A DNA stretch of 35,366 nt from contig CALPUN020000003.1 of NCBI GenBank assembly GCA_943326765.2, forward strand, positions 1-35,366, given 5' to 3'. Below the pieces are notes generated by a model, which worked only from the letters and a program-made list of their open reading frames with translations, made no database searches and was not told where the DNA came from. The position numbers and the translations under genes are program-made. This stretch comes from Bifidobacterium breve. Its GTDB lineage: Bacteria; Bacteroidota; Bacteroidia; Flavobacteriales; Flavobacteriaceae. Below are positions 27,801 through 35,366 of this stretch, one piece after another (within the stretch, counting starts at the first letter, position 1; each line of letters begins with the position of its first letter).

Positions 27801-28278
27801 ATTCGGAAAAGACATGGGGTTGATTTCCAAACAGATACAAGCCTTCACGCCAGAACAAATCAACCAATTGGATACGTTAGGGGAACTGAATATTGAAATC
27901 TCAGGAAATACTATAACTTTATCACAAGCAGACGTGGAGATTTCCTCGCAAGATATTGAAGGTTGGTTAGTTGCCAATGCTAACGGAATCACAGTAGCGT
28001 TGGATATTTCCATCTCCGAAGAATTAAAAGAAGAAGGCATCGCCAGAGAATTGGTCAACCGAATTCAAAACATCCGAAAAGATTCAGGTTTTGAAGTGAC
28101 CGATAAAATAAAAGTGTCGTTACAAAAAAATGCCGATTTAGAGAAAGCCGTTAAAGCCAACGAAACCTATATCAAATCGGAAACCCTAACGGAAACTTTA
28201 GTCTTTGTAGACACAATTAACAACGGATTTGAAATAGAATTCGACGAAATAAAAACAAGAATACTAATAACAAAATAA
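24877..28278 (+). CDS. ileS: Isoleucyl-tRNA synthetase
   Basis: Class I aaRS: PSANGLPGIHHVMAR (HIGH-like), NGQKMSKRLGN (KMSKS), 1133 aa. Confidence 0.97.
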   Translation: MSTKFTEYKGLDLPKVASEVLDFWKKENIFEKSITSREGQPPFVFFEGPPSANGLPGIHHVMARAIKDIFCRYKTQKGFQVKRKAGWDTHGLPVELGTEKELGITKEDIGKKISIEEYNEACKKTVMRYTDVWNDLTEKMGYWVDMENPYVTYKPKYMESVWWLLKQIYNKDLMYKGYTIQPYSPKAGTGLSSHEVNQPGSYRDVTDTTVVAQFKAKPESLPDFLTRHGEIYILAWTTTPWTLPSNTALTVGPKIDYVLVHTFNQYTFQPTKVVLAKNLVGKQFGKTFFESTEPSDFENFKEGDKKIPYQILTECKGTDLVGIRYEQLLPFALPYQNPENAFRVILGDFVTTEDGTGIVHTAPTFGADDAKVAKEAIPEVPPMLVLDENGTPVPLVNLQGKFTAHLGEYAGKYVKNEYYTDNDAPERSIDVELAIRLKEENKAFKVEKYIHSYPHCWRTDTPILYYPLDSWFIKVTEIRDRMFDLNETINWKPKATGEGRFGNWLKNANDWNLSRSRYWGIPLPIWRTEDGTEEILIGSVEELYNEIEKAIAAGFQKANPFQGFQVGNMSEENYDLVDLHKNVVDEITLVSASGKEMKRESDLIDVWFDSGAMPYAQWHYPFENKDKIDENKDFPADFIAEGVDQTRGWFYTLHAIGTLVFDKIAYKNVVSNGLVLDKNGQKMSKRLGNAVDPFTTLSEYGPDATRWYMISNANPWDNLKFDMEGIAEVRRKFFGTLYNTYSFFALYANIDQFKYEEAEVPLNERPEIDRWIISELNTLVKEVDGFYADYEPTKAARAIADFVQENLSNWYVRLCRRRFWKGDYAQDKIAAYQTLYTCLITISKLGAPIAPFFMDKLYRDLTQATSLEKWDSVHLADFPKFVENFVDKSLESKMQKAQTISSLVLSLRKKEMIKVRQPLQKIMIPILDDHQRLEIEAISDLIKAEVNVKEIELLDDASGILVKQIKPNFKTLGPRFGKDMGLISKQIQAFTPEQINQLDTLGELNIEISGNTITLSQADVEISSQDIEGWLVANANGITVALDISISEELKEEGIARELVNRIQNIRKDSGFEVTDKIKVSLQKNADLEKAVKANETYIKSETLTETLVFVDTINNGFEIEFDEIKTRILITK

Positions 28279-28285
28279 GAAGAAC

Positions 28286-28666
28286 ATGGTAGATGAAATT
28301 GCAAGATACTCGGATGCTGACTTAGCGGAGTTCAAAGAATTAATCCTGAAAAAAATTAACAAAGCACAATCTGATTTAGATTTAATCAAAAGTGCCTATA
28401 TGAATGACTTAAACAACGGAACGGATGACACCTCCCCCACCTTCAAAGCCTTTGAGGAAGGAAGTGAAACTATGTCAAAAGAAGCCAACTCCCAATTGGC
28501 TATCCGTCAAGAAAAATTCATTCGCGACTTAAAAAATGCATTGTTCCGTGTTGAAAACAAAACCTATGGCGTTTGCAAAGTCACGGGAAAACTAATCAGC
28601 AAAGAACGCTTAATGATTGTGCCTCACGCCACTATGAGTATTGAAGCAAAAAACATGCAACGTTAA
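28286..28666 (+). CDS. DksA/TraR C4-type zinc-finger-like protein (degenerate finger)
   Basis: Coiled-coil-like N-terminus, ALFRVENKTYGVCKVTGKLISKERLMIVPHATMSIEAK. Confidence 0.9.
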   Translation: MVDEIARYSDADLAEFKELILKKINKAQSDLDLIKSAYMNDLNNGTDDTSPTFKAFEEGSETMSKEANSQLAIRQEKFIRDLKNALFRVENKTYGVCKVTGKLISKERLMIVPHATMSIEAKNMQR

Positions 28667-28687
28667 GTAAGAATTAATACAATAATT

Positions 28688-28713
28688 AACGCTCCACTAG
28701 GAGCGTTTTTTTT
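28688..28713 (+). terminator. Intrinsic terminator after dksA-like gene
   Basis: aacgctcc-acta-ggagcgtttttttt. Confidence 0.92.
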
Positions 28714-28725
28714 AGAAAATAATAG

Positions 28726-28733
28726 TATTTTTG
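28726..28733 (+). promoter_or_regulatory. TAnnTTTG -7 element upstream of lspA
   Basis: TATTTTTG exact match 19 nt before ATG; no clear -33. Confidence 0.4.
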
Positions 28734-28752
28734 GCCCATTAAAAAAATAAAA

Positions 28753-29352
28753 ATGTCCTTACGAAAAGCATACCTCTTAATTTTCATTATTTTACTGGTA
28801 GACCAACTGACTAAAATTTACATCAAGACCAATTTTGTCCTAGGTGAAGAAGTGAGTGTTTTTGGATGGTTCAAAATTCTCTTTATTGAGAACGAAGGGA
28901 TGGCTTGGGGAACCGAAATTCCTGGAGCTTACGGCAAATTATTTCTAACGCTATTCCGTTTGGTTGCCGTAACGGCTATTGGCTATTGGCTATGGGATTC
29001 GGTGCATAAAAACAGCTCTAACTATTTAGTGGTTGCGATTGCCTTAATCTTGGCAGGCGCTTTCGGAAACATCATCGATTCAGTCTTCTACGGCATCTTT
29101 TTCGACGATAGCCACCAACATTTGGCCACCCTTTTCTCCGACAAACCATACGGAAAAGTATTCCACGGAAAAGTAGTCGACATGCTTTATTTTCCGATCT
29201 ATGAAGGTTATTTCCCGAATTGGCTTCCGGTTTGGGGCGGTAAAGATTTCAAATTCTTCAACGCTATTTTCAACATTGCCGATATGGCGATTTCTACAGG
29301 AGTCGGCATTCTAATTGTCTTCAATAAAAAAGCGTTCCACAAACCAGCTTAA
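28753..29352 (+). CDS. lspA: Lipoprotein signal peptidase (signal peptidase II)
   Basis: LVDQLTKIYIKTNF, ENEGMAWG, AGAFGNIIDSVFYG, VVDMLYFP, FNIADMAIS. Confidence 0.95.
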   Translation: MSLRKAYLLIFIILLVDQLTKIYIKTNFVLGEEVSVFGWFKILFIENEGMAWGTEIPGAYGKLFLTLFRLVAVTAIGYWLWDSVHKNSSNYLVVAIALILAGAFGNIIDSVFYGIFFDDSHQHLATLFSDKPYGKVFHGKVVDMLYFPIYEGYFPNWLPVWGGKDFKFFNAIFNIADMAISTGVGILIVFNKKAFHKPA

Positions 29353-29357
29353 TTTTT

Positions 29358-29439
29358 AGGAGCTTTTTCCCGCTATCCACTTTATCTTTTGCTGGCTAAA
29401 GAAGCCAGCAAAAGGATGCCGTTGCTATCGGGGCTAGGA
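29358..29439 (+). repeat. Structured intergenic element, family A copy 2 (candidate RNA)
   Basis: aggagctttttcccgctatccactttatctttt / aaaaggatgccgttgctatcggggctagg around gctggct-aaaga-agccagc. Confidence 0.82.
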
Positions 29440-29440
29440 T

Positions 29441-30004
29441 TTAGAACTCGTAAATACGTTTGGGAGTAACACAATAATCCAACTTAATATCGCTTTCAAA
29501 AACATCCTCGATGCCGACTTCTGCTTCAAAGAAGGACAATCCAATTTTGAGGGTTTCGGGTCGGCATTCCGATAAAAACTGATCGTAAATTCCTTTGCCA
29601 TATCCCACGCGATGCCCTTGTTGGTCAAATGCCAGCAGCGGTACAAATACCACATCAATTTTAGAAACAGGAACTTCCAAACCGTCTACTGGTTCTGGAA
29701 TGGAATAAGAATTATTTTTAATTTTAGTGTTGTCGGTCAGCAAATAATGCGTCATTTTTCGCGTAGCAAAATCACTTTTCGAAAGCACGACTTCTTTGTC
29801 TTTGCCCGCTAACAGGTGCAAAAGGAATTCTGTATCCACTTCTTTTTGTGACTGAATCGGAAGAAACACATGAAAATAGGTTTTCTCCCATATAGGAAGT
29901 GTCAGCACCGCATTGGCAATAGCCAAACTACTTTCTTCCAAATCAGTTTCGGAAAGTTGCTGCCGCAATTCTTTGTATTGATGTCTTAATTCGGTTTTAA
30001 GCAT
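29441..30004 (-). CDS. 5-formyltetrahydrofolate cyclo-ligase
   Basis: LKTELRHQYKELRQQLS start; DVVFVPLLAFDQQGHRVGYGKGIYDQFL motif. Confidence 0.93.
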   Translation of the reverse strand: MLKTELRHQYKELRQQLSETDLEESSLAIANAVLTLPIWEKTYFHVFLPIQSQKEVDTEFLLHLLAGKDKEVVLSKSDFATRKMTHYLLTDNTKIKNNSYSIPEPVDGLEVPVSKIDVVFVPLLAFDQQGHRVGYGKGIYDQFLSECRPETLKIGLSFFEAEVGIEDVFESDIKLDYCVTPKRIYEF

Positions 30005-31236
30005 AGTAGCGACTGTTTCAAATCGGCTATAAAAGTAGTTAAATGCGACACTTCTACGTGATGCATCACCACAATTTTATACCAATGGTTGTCGCCGTGA
30101 TGGTTTTCTGGAACCAAGTGGTATTTTGCAGCAAGCGTTTTCGGAATGCTTTCGGCGGCTATAGTAACAATATTCATAAAAGGCTCCCGAAAATACGACA
30201 CGTTAAGTTTGTCCAATTCATTGCATAAAAATTGAGTGCGCATTTGCAAGATGCTTACTTTTTCAAACCAACCATACGGTCCGTAAGTAAACAAAATCAT
30301 CCAAACGGCAACGGCATTGGCTCCAGATCGACTGCCGCACAGTGTTAAATCCATCCCTTCTACATAAGCGGCTTCACGGGTTAGTACGTTTTCGATTAAT
30401 CCTTTTCGGCAAATAAAAACACCCGTGCCGTAGGGCGCTTGCAACATTTTGTGTGCGTCAATGGTAATCGAACTAATCTTCGGATTTTCAAAAGTAATGT
30501 CCGATTGTTCGTTGCTAAACGGATACACAAAACCACCGTAAGCACCGTCAATATGGAGTTTGTATTCTAGATTCTGTTTTTCTAAAGCGGAGGTATAGTC
30601 CAAAGGATCATCAACCGAACCAAACATCGTGGTTCCCATATTGGCAACGACGATAAAGTATTTTTTGCCTTGTTGTTTGGCTTCGAGCACTAACGATTCT
30701 AAAGCTATTTTGTTCAGCCTTCGATTCTCAAAAGCAACGGGGACCTTAATCCAATCCAATTGCAACACATTAGCGCCTTTCGGAATCGAATAATGCGTGT
30801 CTTCGGAGGCTAGTATTACAATTTCCTGCAATGAAGCGCCTTTTTGGTATTGAAAGTAATTGCGGTACATCCACAAAGCTTGTATGTTGGCTTCGGTTCC
30901 GCCTGGTGAAATATACCCGTCGAAGGAATCGGGTTTTGCTTTAAAAACATCGACCGCCAAGACATTCAACACTTCTTTTTCAATTTCTTGAGTGCCGCTA
31001 AAAATATTTTCAGAATCGCCTAAAGTATGACAGCCAATATGGTTCGGATTAGCAACAAAGGTTAACAATGTGGGCGCTTCTTTCAAAAAGGGTGCGTCAT
31101 CATAAAACACTTTTCCATCTAATTTTGACGCTGGATAGCCTAAAGAAATGTCTTTCGAGAAATTGATATTTTCCGATAGAGCTTCTTGAATCCTATTTTT
31201 TCGTTCTTCTTGCGATATTTTTTTCCAATACAACAT
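29986..31236 (-). CDS. Group II PLP-dependent decarboxylase family protein
   Basis: GYISPGGTEANIQALWMYR, HIDGAYGGFVYPF, SITIDAHKMLQAPYGTGVFICRK (PLP lysine). Confidence 0.88.
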   Translation of the reverse strand: MLYWKKISQEERKNRIQEALSENINFSKDISLGYPASKLDGKVFYDDAPFLKEAPTLLTFVANPNHIGCHTLGDSENIFSGTQEIEKEVLNVLAVDVFKAKPDSFDGYISPGGTEANIQALWMYRNYFQYQKGASLQEIVILASEDTHYSIPKGANVLQLDWIKVPVAFENRRLNKIALESLVLEAKQQGKKYFIVVANMGTTMFGSVDDPLDYTSALEKQNLEYKLHIDGAYGGFVYPFSNEQSDITFENPKISSITIDAHKMLQAPYGTGVFICRKGLIENVLTREAAYVEGMDLTLCGSRSGANAVAVWMILFTYGPYGWFEKVSILQMRTQFLCNELDKLNVSYFREPFMNIVTIAAESIPKTLAAKYHLVPENHHGDNHWYKIVVMHHVEVSHLTTFIADLKQSLLCLKPN

Positions 31237-31308
31237 GAGTGTAAATTTTTCTCAAAACTAAGGCGTTCCTTTCAAACAAAACATGATAATTGTTAGGTGT
31301 ACGGACTC

Positions 31309-31338
31309 TTGTATTTTGAAACATTTAAAGTAACTTTG
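31309..31338 (+). promoter_or_regulatory. Bacteroidota-type promoter abutting uvrC start
   Basis: TTG at 31309-31311, 19-nt spacer, TAACTTTG at 31331-31338; ATG at 31343. Confidence 0.55.
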
Positions 31339-31342
31339 TGGT

Positions 31343-33142
31343 ATGCAAAAACCGCCTTTAGAACTTCAAATACAATCGCTTCCTGACAGCCCGGGGGTGT
31401 ATCAATATTATGATAAAGAGGATAAGATTTTGTATGTAGGCAAAGCAAAAAACCTTAAAAAACGGGTATCGTCGTATTTCAATAAAATTCACGATACGGC
31501 TAAAACGAATGTGCTGGTCAAGAAAATTGTAACGATCAAGCACATTGTCGTTCCTACTGAAACCGATGCCTTATTGCTCGAGAATAACTTAATCAAAAAA
31601 TTACAACCCCGCTACAATGTCTTGCTACGGGACGATAAAAGTTATCCTTGGCTTTGCATCAAAAAAGAACCATTTCCGAGAGTGTTTTCTACAAGAAGAA
31701 TGGTGAAAGATGGCTCGGAATACTTCGGACCGTATACCAGTTTCAAAACCGTTAGTACGATATTAGATTTGATTAAAGAATTGTATCCGTTGCGCACCTG
31801 CAACTACGATTTGAATCAAAACAACATTAAGAACCACAAGTTTAAAGTGTGTTTAGAATACCATATTGGCAATTGCAAAGGACCTTGTGAAGGCTATGAA
31901 TCAGTAGAAAATTACCAAACGCAAGTAGAGGCCATTCGCGAAATTTTGAAAGGGAATTTCAAAGCCAGCTTAAAAGATTTTAAAATAAAAATGTCCGATA
32001 GGGCCGCGGCTCTGCATTTTGAAGAAGCGCAAAAAATCAAAGAAAAGATTGAAGTCTTAGAAAATTACCAATCGAGATCTACGATTATCAACCCGAAAAT
32101 CACGAATATCGATGTGTTTTCTATTGTTTCAGATGAAGGTGCCGCGTATGTCAATTTTCTTCAAATTGCACACGGATCTATTATTCGATCGCACACGTTG
32201 GAAATCAAAAAGAAACTTGACGAAACTGATGAAGAATTATTAGAATTGGCCATTATTGAATTGCGGGAGCGGTTTCATTTACTATCCAAAGAAATTATCG
32301 TTCCGTTTGAAGTTGAAGTTGGAGAGCATATCAAAGTTACGGTACCGCAATTGGGCGATAAAAAACAAATTTTAGAATTGTCCATTCGCAATGCTAAATT
32401 TTACAGAATCGAACAATTAAAGCAACTGCAAATCTTAGATCCAGATCGACACACGAACCGCATTATGGCGCAAATGCAAAAAGACTTGCGCTTGCACGTG
32501 GAGCCGAGACATATTGAATGTTTTGACAACTCTAACATTCAAGGAACCAATCCTGTCGCGGCTTGTGTGGTTTTTAAAGATGGCAAACCAAGCAAAAAAG
32601 ACTACCGCCATTTTAATATTAAATCAGTGGAAGGTCCCAATGATTTTGCTTCGATGGAAGAAGTCGTATACCGCCGCTACAAAAGAATGCTCGACGAACA
32701 ACAACCGTTGCCCCAACTCATTATTATCGATGGAGGAAAAGGGCAATTATCTTCGGCACTTAAAAGCATCGACGCTCTTGAATTGAGAGGAAAAATAGCC
32801 ATTGTGGGTATTGCCAAGCGGTTAGAAGAATTATTTTATCCTGGCGATTCGGCACCATTGTATTTGGATAAAAAGTCGGAAAGCCTAAAGGTTATCCAGT
32901 ATTTGCGTAACGAAGCGCACCGTTTCGGAATTACATTTCACCGCGACAAGCGAAGTCAATCGGCATTGAATTCGTCGATAGAATCGATTCCGGGAATTGG
33001 TGAAAAAACGATGTTGGTGTTAATTCAACATTTCAAAAGTGTTAAAAGATTGAAATTGGCTCCCGAAAAGGAAATTTCTGAAGTGGTAGGTGTTTCAAAA
33101 GCCAAAAAAATTACCGACTTTTACCGAACATCTAATCCGTAG
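31343..33142 (+). CDS. uvrC: Excinuclease ABC subunit C
   Basis: GIY-YIG domain (SPGVYQYYDKEDKILYVGKAKNLKKRVSSYF), CSxG-like linker, HhH at C-terminus (SIPGIGEKTMLVLIQHF). Confidence 0.97.
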   Translation: MQKPPLELQIQSLPDSPGVYQYYDKEDKILYVGKAKNLKKRVSSYFNKIHDTAKTNVLVKKIVTIKHIVVPTETDALLLENNLIKKLQPRYNVLLRDDKSYPWLCIKKEPFPRVFSTRRMVKDGSEYFGPYTSFKTVSTILDLIKELYPLRTCNYDLNQNNIKNHKFKVCLEYHIGNCKGPCEGYESVENYQTQVEAIREILKGNFKASLKDFKIKMSDRAAALHFEEAQKIKEKIEVLENYQSRSTIINPKITNIDVFSIVSDEGAAYVNFLQIAHGSIIRSHTLEIKKKLDETDEELLELAIIELRERFHLLSKEIIVPFEVEVGEHIKVTVPQLGDKKQILELSIRNAKFYRIEQLKQLQILDPDRHTNRIMAQMQKDLRLHVEPRHIECFDNSNIQGTNPVAACVVFKDGKPSKKDYRHFNIKSVEGPNDFASMEEVVYRRYKRMLDEQQPLPQLIIIDGGKGQLSSALKSIDALELRGKIAIVGIAKRLEELFYPGDSAPLYLDKKSESLKVIQYLRNEAHRFGITFHRDKRSQSALNSSIESIPGIGEKTMLVLIQHFKSVKRLKLAPEKEISEVVGVSKAKKITDFYRTSNP

Positions 33143-33149
33143 CTTTTCA

Positions 33150-35357
33150 ATGAAAAAAATGGCTTTATTCATTATAGCATTTTTTACTTTAATGAATTTG
33201 TATTCCCAAGAACAAGAAAACCGAAAACCAAAAATTGGATTGGTTCTCAGTGGTGGTGGCGCGAAAGGATTTGCACACATTGGGGTTTTGAAAGTGTTGG
33301 AAAAAGCGGGCGTCAAAATTGATTATATTGGAGGAACAAGTATGGGCGCTGTTGTCGGAGGGTTATATGCCTCTGGATACAAGGCGAGTCAAATTGACTC
33401 CATTTTCAAAACCACTAATTTTGATAACTTGTTGAGCGACTATATTCCAAGATCATCTAAGAATTTTTACGAAAAAAGGAATGACGAAATGTATGCTTTT
33501 TCGTTGCCTTTTAACAAACTTAAAATCGGAATACCCACATCGATTTCAAAAGGGATTTACAATTACAATTTGTTAAACAAACTCACTTATAAAGTCCGAC
33601 ACATTCGCGACTTTAACCAACTATCCATTCCCTTTTTTTGCATTGCCACCGATATCGAAACGGGAGAAGATGTTACACTAAATAAAGGGTATTTGGCACA
33701 AGCCATGTTAGCCAGTAGTGCTTTTCCAACCCTTTTTTCTCCAGTAGAAATTAATGGAAGATTGCTCGTAGATGGAGGTGTAACCAATAATTTCCCAGTA
33801 GATGAAATAAAAAAACTCGGAGCAGATATTATCATTGGCGTTGACGTACAAGACGATTTGAAAGACCGAAAATCATTGAAAGATGCCACGAAAATTTTGG
33901 TTCAAATATCGAATCTGCAAATGATTGAGAAGTTGAAGCAAAAGATTAAAGACATCGATATTTACATCAAACCCGATATTAGTGATTTTAGTGTGATTTC
34001 TTTCGACGAAGGTCAAGCGATTGTTCAAAAAGGGGAAGAAGCCGCCTTCGCTCAATACGAAAAAATCATAAAACTCGGAGATTCTACTAAGGTAAATACT
34101 CCAAATTCCTCGATGAAACCCGATAGTTTGGACTTGAATTTTATTAACATCAAACCTTTAAAAAACTATACGCGATCTTATATTATTGGAAAACTCCGAT
34201 TTAAACCTAACAGCAAAATTACGTATGAAGATTTAAAAATTGGAATAAATAATTTGATGGCAACACAAAACTTCAACACCATTAGTTACACCATTGAAAA
34301 GGATAAAGACAAGGATGATTTATTGCTTGACCTTTCTGAAAATCCAAACAAGACCTTTTTAAAGTTTGCGCTACATTATGATGGATTGTATAAAAGCGGG
34401 TTTTTGGTGAATTTAACTCAGAAGAAAGCTTTATTTAAAAACGACATTACCTCCTTAGATCTTGTTTTGGGAGACAATCTACGATACAATTTTGATTATT
34501 ATATTGACAATGGTTTTTATTGGAGTTTTGGCTTGAAATCAAGGTTCAGCACGTTTAATAGAAACACGAAAAACGATTTTAACGAAAGTAAATTTTTGAA
34601 TATATTAAAAATCAATTCTATCAATATTGATTACTCCGACTTGACAAATCAAGCCTACATGCAAACCATATTCATCCAAAAATTTTTGATAGGAACAGGT
34701 TTGGAATGGAAGCATTTAAAAATAAAATCAAAGACGATAGAAAATGCGACTTCCGTTTTTGAAAATAGTGATTATGCTAGTATTTTCGGGTATTTAAAAT
34801 ACGATTCGTTAGACAATAAGTACTTCCCAAAAACGGGTTGGTATTTCTCGAGCGATTTTCAGACCTATTTTTATTCGTCTAATTTTTCTGGGAAATTCAA
34901 CAAATATTCCATTGCAAAAAGTGATCTGGAATTTGCGAGAACTATTTTTAAATCGGCTACTTTTAAATTCAATTCCGAAGCCGGATTTGTCGTTGGAAAA
35001 GAAAGCAATCCCTACTTAGATTTTGCACTAGGGGGTTATGGCTTTAATCCGGTTAACAATTTTAGACCCTTTTACGGATATGATTTTCTGAGCATTTCAG
35101 GAGATAGTTATATTAAGTCGACACTAACAGTCGATTACGAGATCTTTAAAAAGAACCATATAAATCTTTCGGCAAATTATGCCAATATGGAGGATAATCT
35201 TTTTGATTCGTCAAAATGGTTCACCAAAGTGCGGTATTCGGGGTATGCCGTAGGGTATGGAATTGAATCTATTCTTGGTCCCATTGAATTCAAATATTCT
35301 TGGTCACCTGAATTAGGTAAAGGATTTGCTTGGTTCGCGGTTGGTTTTTGGTTCTAG
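33150..35357 (+). CDS. Patatin-like phospholipase with POTRA-like region and C-terminal outer-membrane beta-barrel
   Basis: Signal peptide from MKKMALFIIAFFTLMNLYSQ; GLVLSGGGAKGFAHIGVLKVL, GTSMGA (GXSXG), VDGGVTNNFP (DGG); C-terminal beta-rich 350 aa ending in ...FAVGFWF. Confidence 0.9.
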   Translation: MKKMALFIIAFFTLMNLYSQEQENRKPKIGLVLSGGGAKGFAHIGVLKVLEKAGVKIDYIGGTSMGAVVGGLYASGYKASQIDSIFKTTNFDNLLSDYIPRSSKNFYEKRNDEMYAFSLPFNKLKIGIPTSISKGIYNYNLLNKLTYKVRHIRDFNQLSIPFFCIATDIETGEDVTLNKGYLAQAMLASSAFPTLFSPVEINGRLLVDGGVTNNFPVDEIKKLGADIIIGVDVQDDLKDRKSLKDATKILVQISNLQMIEKLKQKIKDIDIYIKPDISDFSVISFDEGQAIVQKGEEAAFAQYEKIIKLGDSTKVNTPNSSMKPDSLDLNFINIKPLKNYTRSYIIGKLRFKPNSKITYEDLKIGINNLMATQNFNTISYTIEKDKDKDDLLLDLSENPNKTFLKFALHYDGLYKSGFLVNLTQKKALFKNDITSLDLVLGDNLRYNFDYYIDNGFYWSFGLKSRFSTFNRNTKNDFNESKFLNILKINSINIDYSDLTNQAYMQTIFIQKFLIGTGLEWKHLKIKSKTIENATSVFENSDYASIFGYLKYDSLDNKYFPKTGWYFSSDFQTYFYSSNFSGKFNKYSIAKSDLEFARTIFKSATFKFNSEAGFVVGKESNPYLDFALGGYGFNPVNNFRPFYGYDFLSISGDSYIKSTLTVDYEIFKKNHINLSANYANMEDNLFDSSKWFTKVRYSGYAVGYGIESILGPIEFKYSWSPELGKGFAWFAVGFWF

Positions 35358-35366
35358 AAATTTACG

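Noticed and set aside
1-35366. Defence island, prophage, transposon or integron
   Set aside because: No transposase, integrase, phage, restriction, CRISPR or toxin-antitoxin protein recognised; almost all ORFs are housekeeping or common Bacteroidota families.

Overview
The window is a chromosomal segment from a Flavobacterium-like Bacteroidota genome. Supporting evidence is the gene content, TAnnTTTG-type promoters and type IX secretion (T9SS) proteins. Most of it is housekeeping. In order: the 3' part of a Bat (aerotolerance) operon (truncated conserved gene, batA, batB, batC, batD, batE), cvpA-like, a small conserved ORF, pheS, a Ycf48-like beta-propeller with a T9SS tail, a small conserved ORF, gpsA, an Fe-alcohol dehydrogenase, nadD-gmk-yicC, an EamA transporter plus ArsC/Spx-like protein, DinB, a DUF3298-like lipoprotein, a trans-sulfuration PLP enzyme, a THC0290_0291-like protein, gdhA, porZ-like, recO, ileS, a DksA/TraR-like protein, lspA, 5-formyl-THF cyclo-ligase, a group II PLP decarboxylase, uvrC, and a patatin/beta-barrel protein. 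I see no CRISPR array, transposon, tRNA or rRNA. The most interesting signal lies between genes. Three copies (8562-8664, 29358-29439, 11372-11460 on the minus strand) share conserved arms around an apical stem that differs in sequence but stays self-complementary. They also show a compensatory base-pair change (CCAG/CTGG versus CCCG/CGGG) and a conserved bulged-G core (AUC-U(n)...A(n)-G-GAU). A fourth element (24565-24687) has the same bulged-G core inside a larger two-hairpin architecture. This looks like a dispersed structured RNA/DNA element family, mostly placed just after stop codons in the sense direction. It may correspond to a known Flavobacteria motif such as Rfam Flavo-1; I could not check this.
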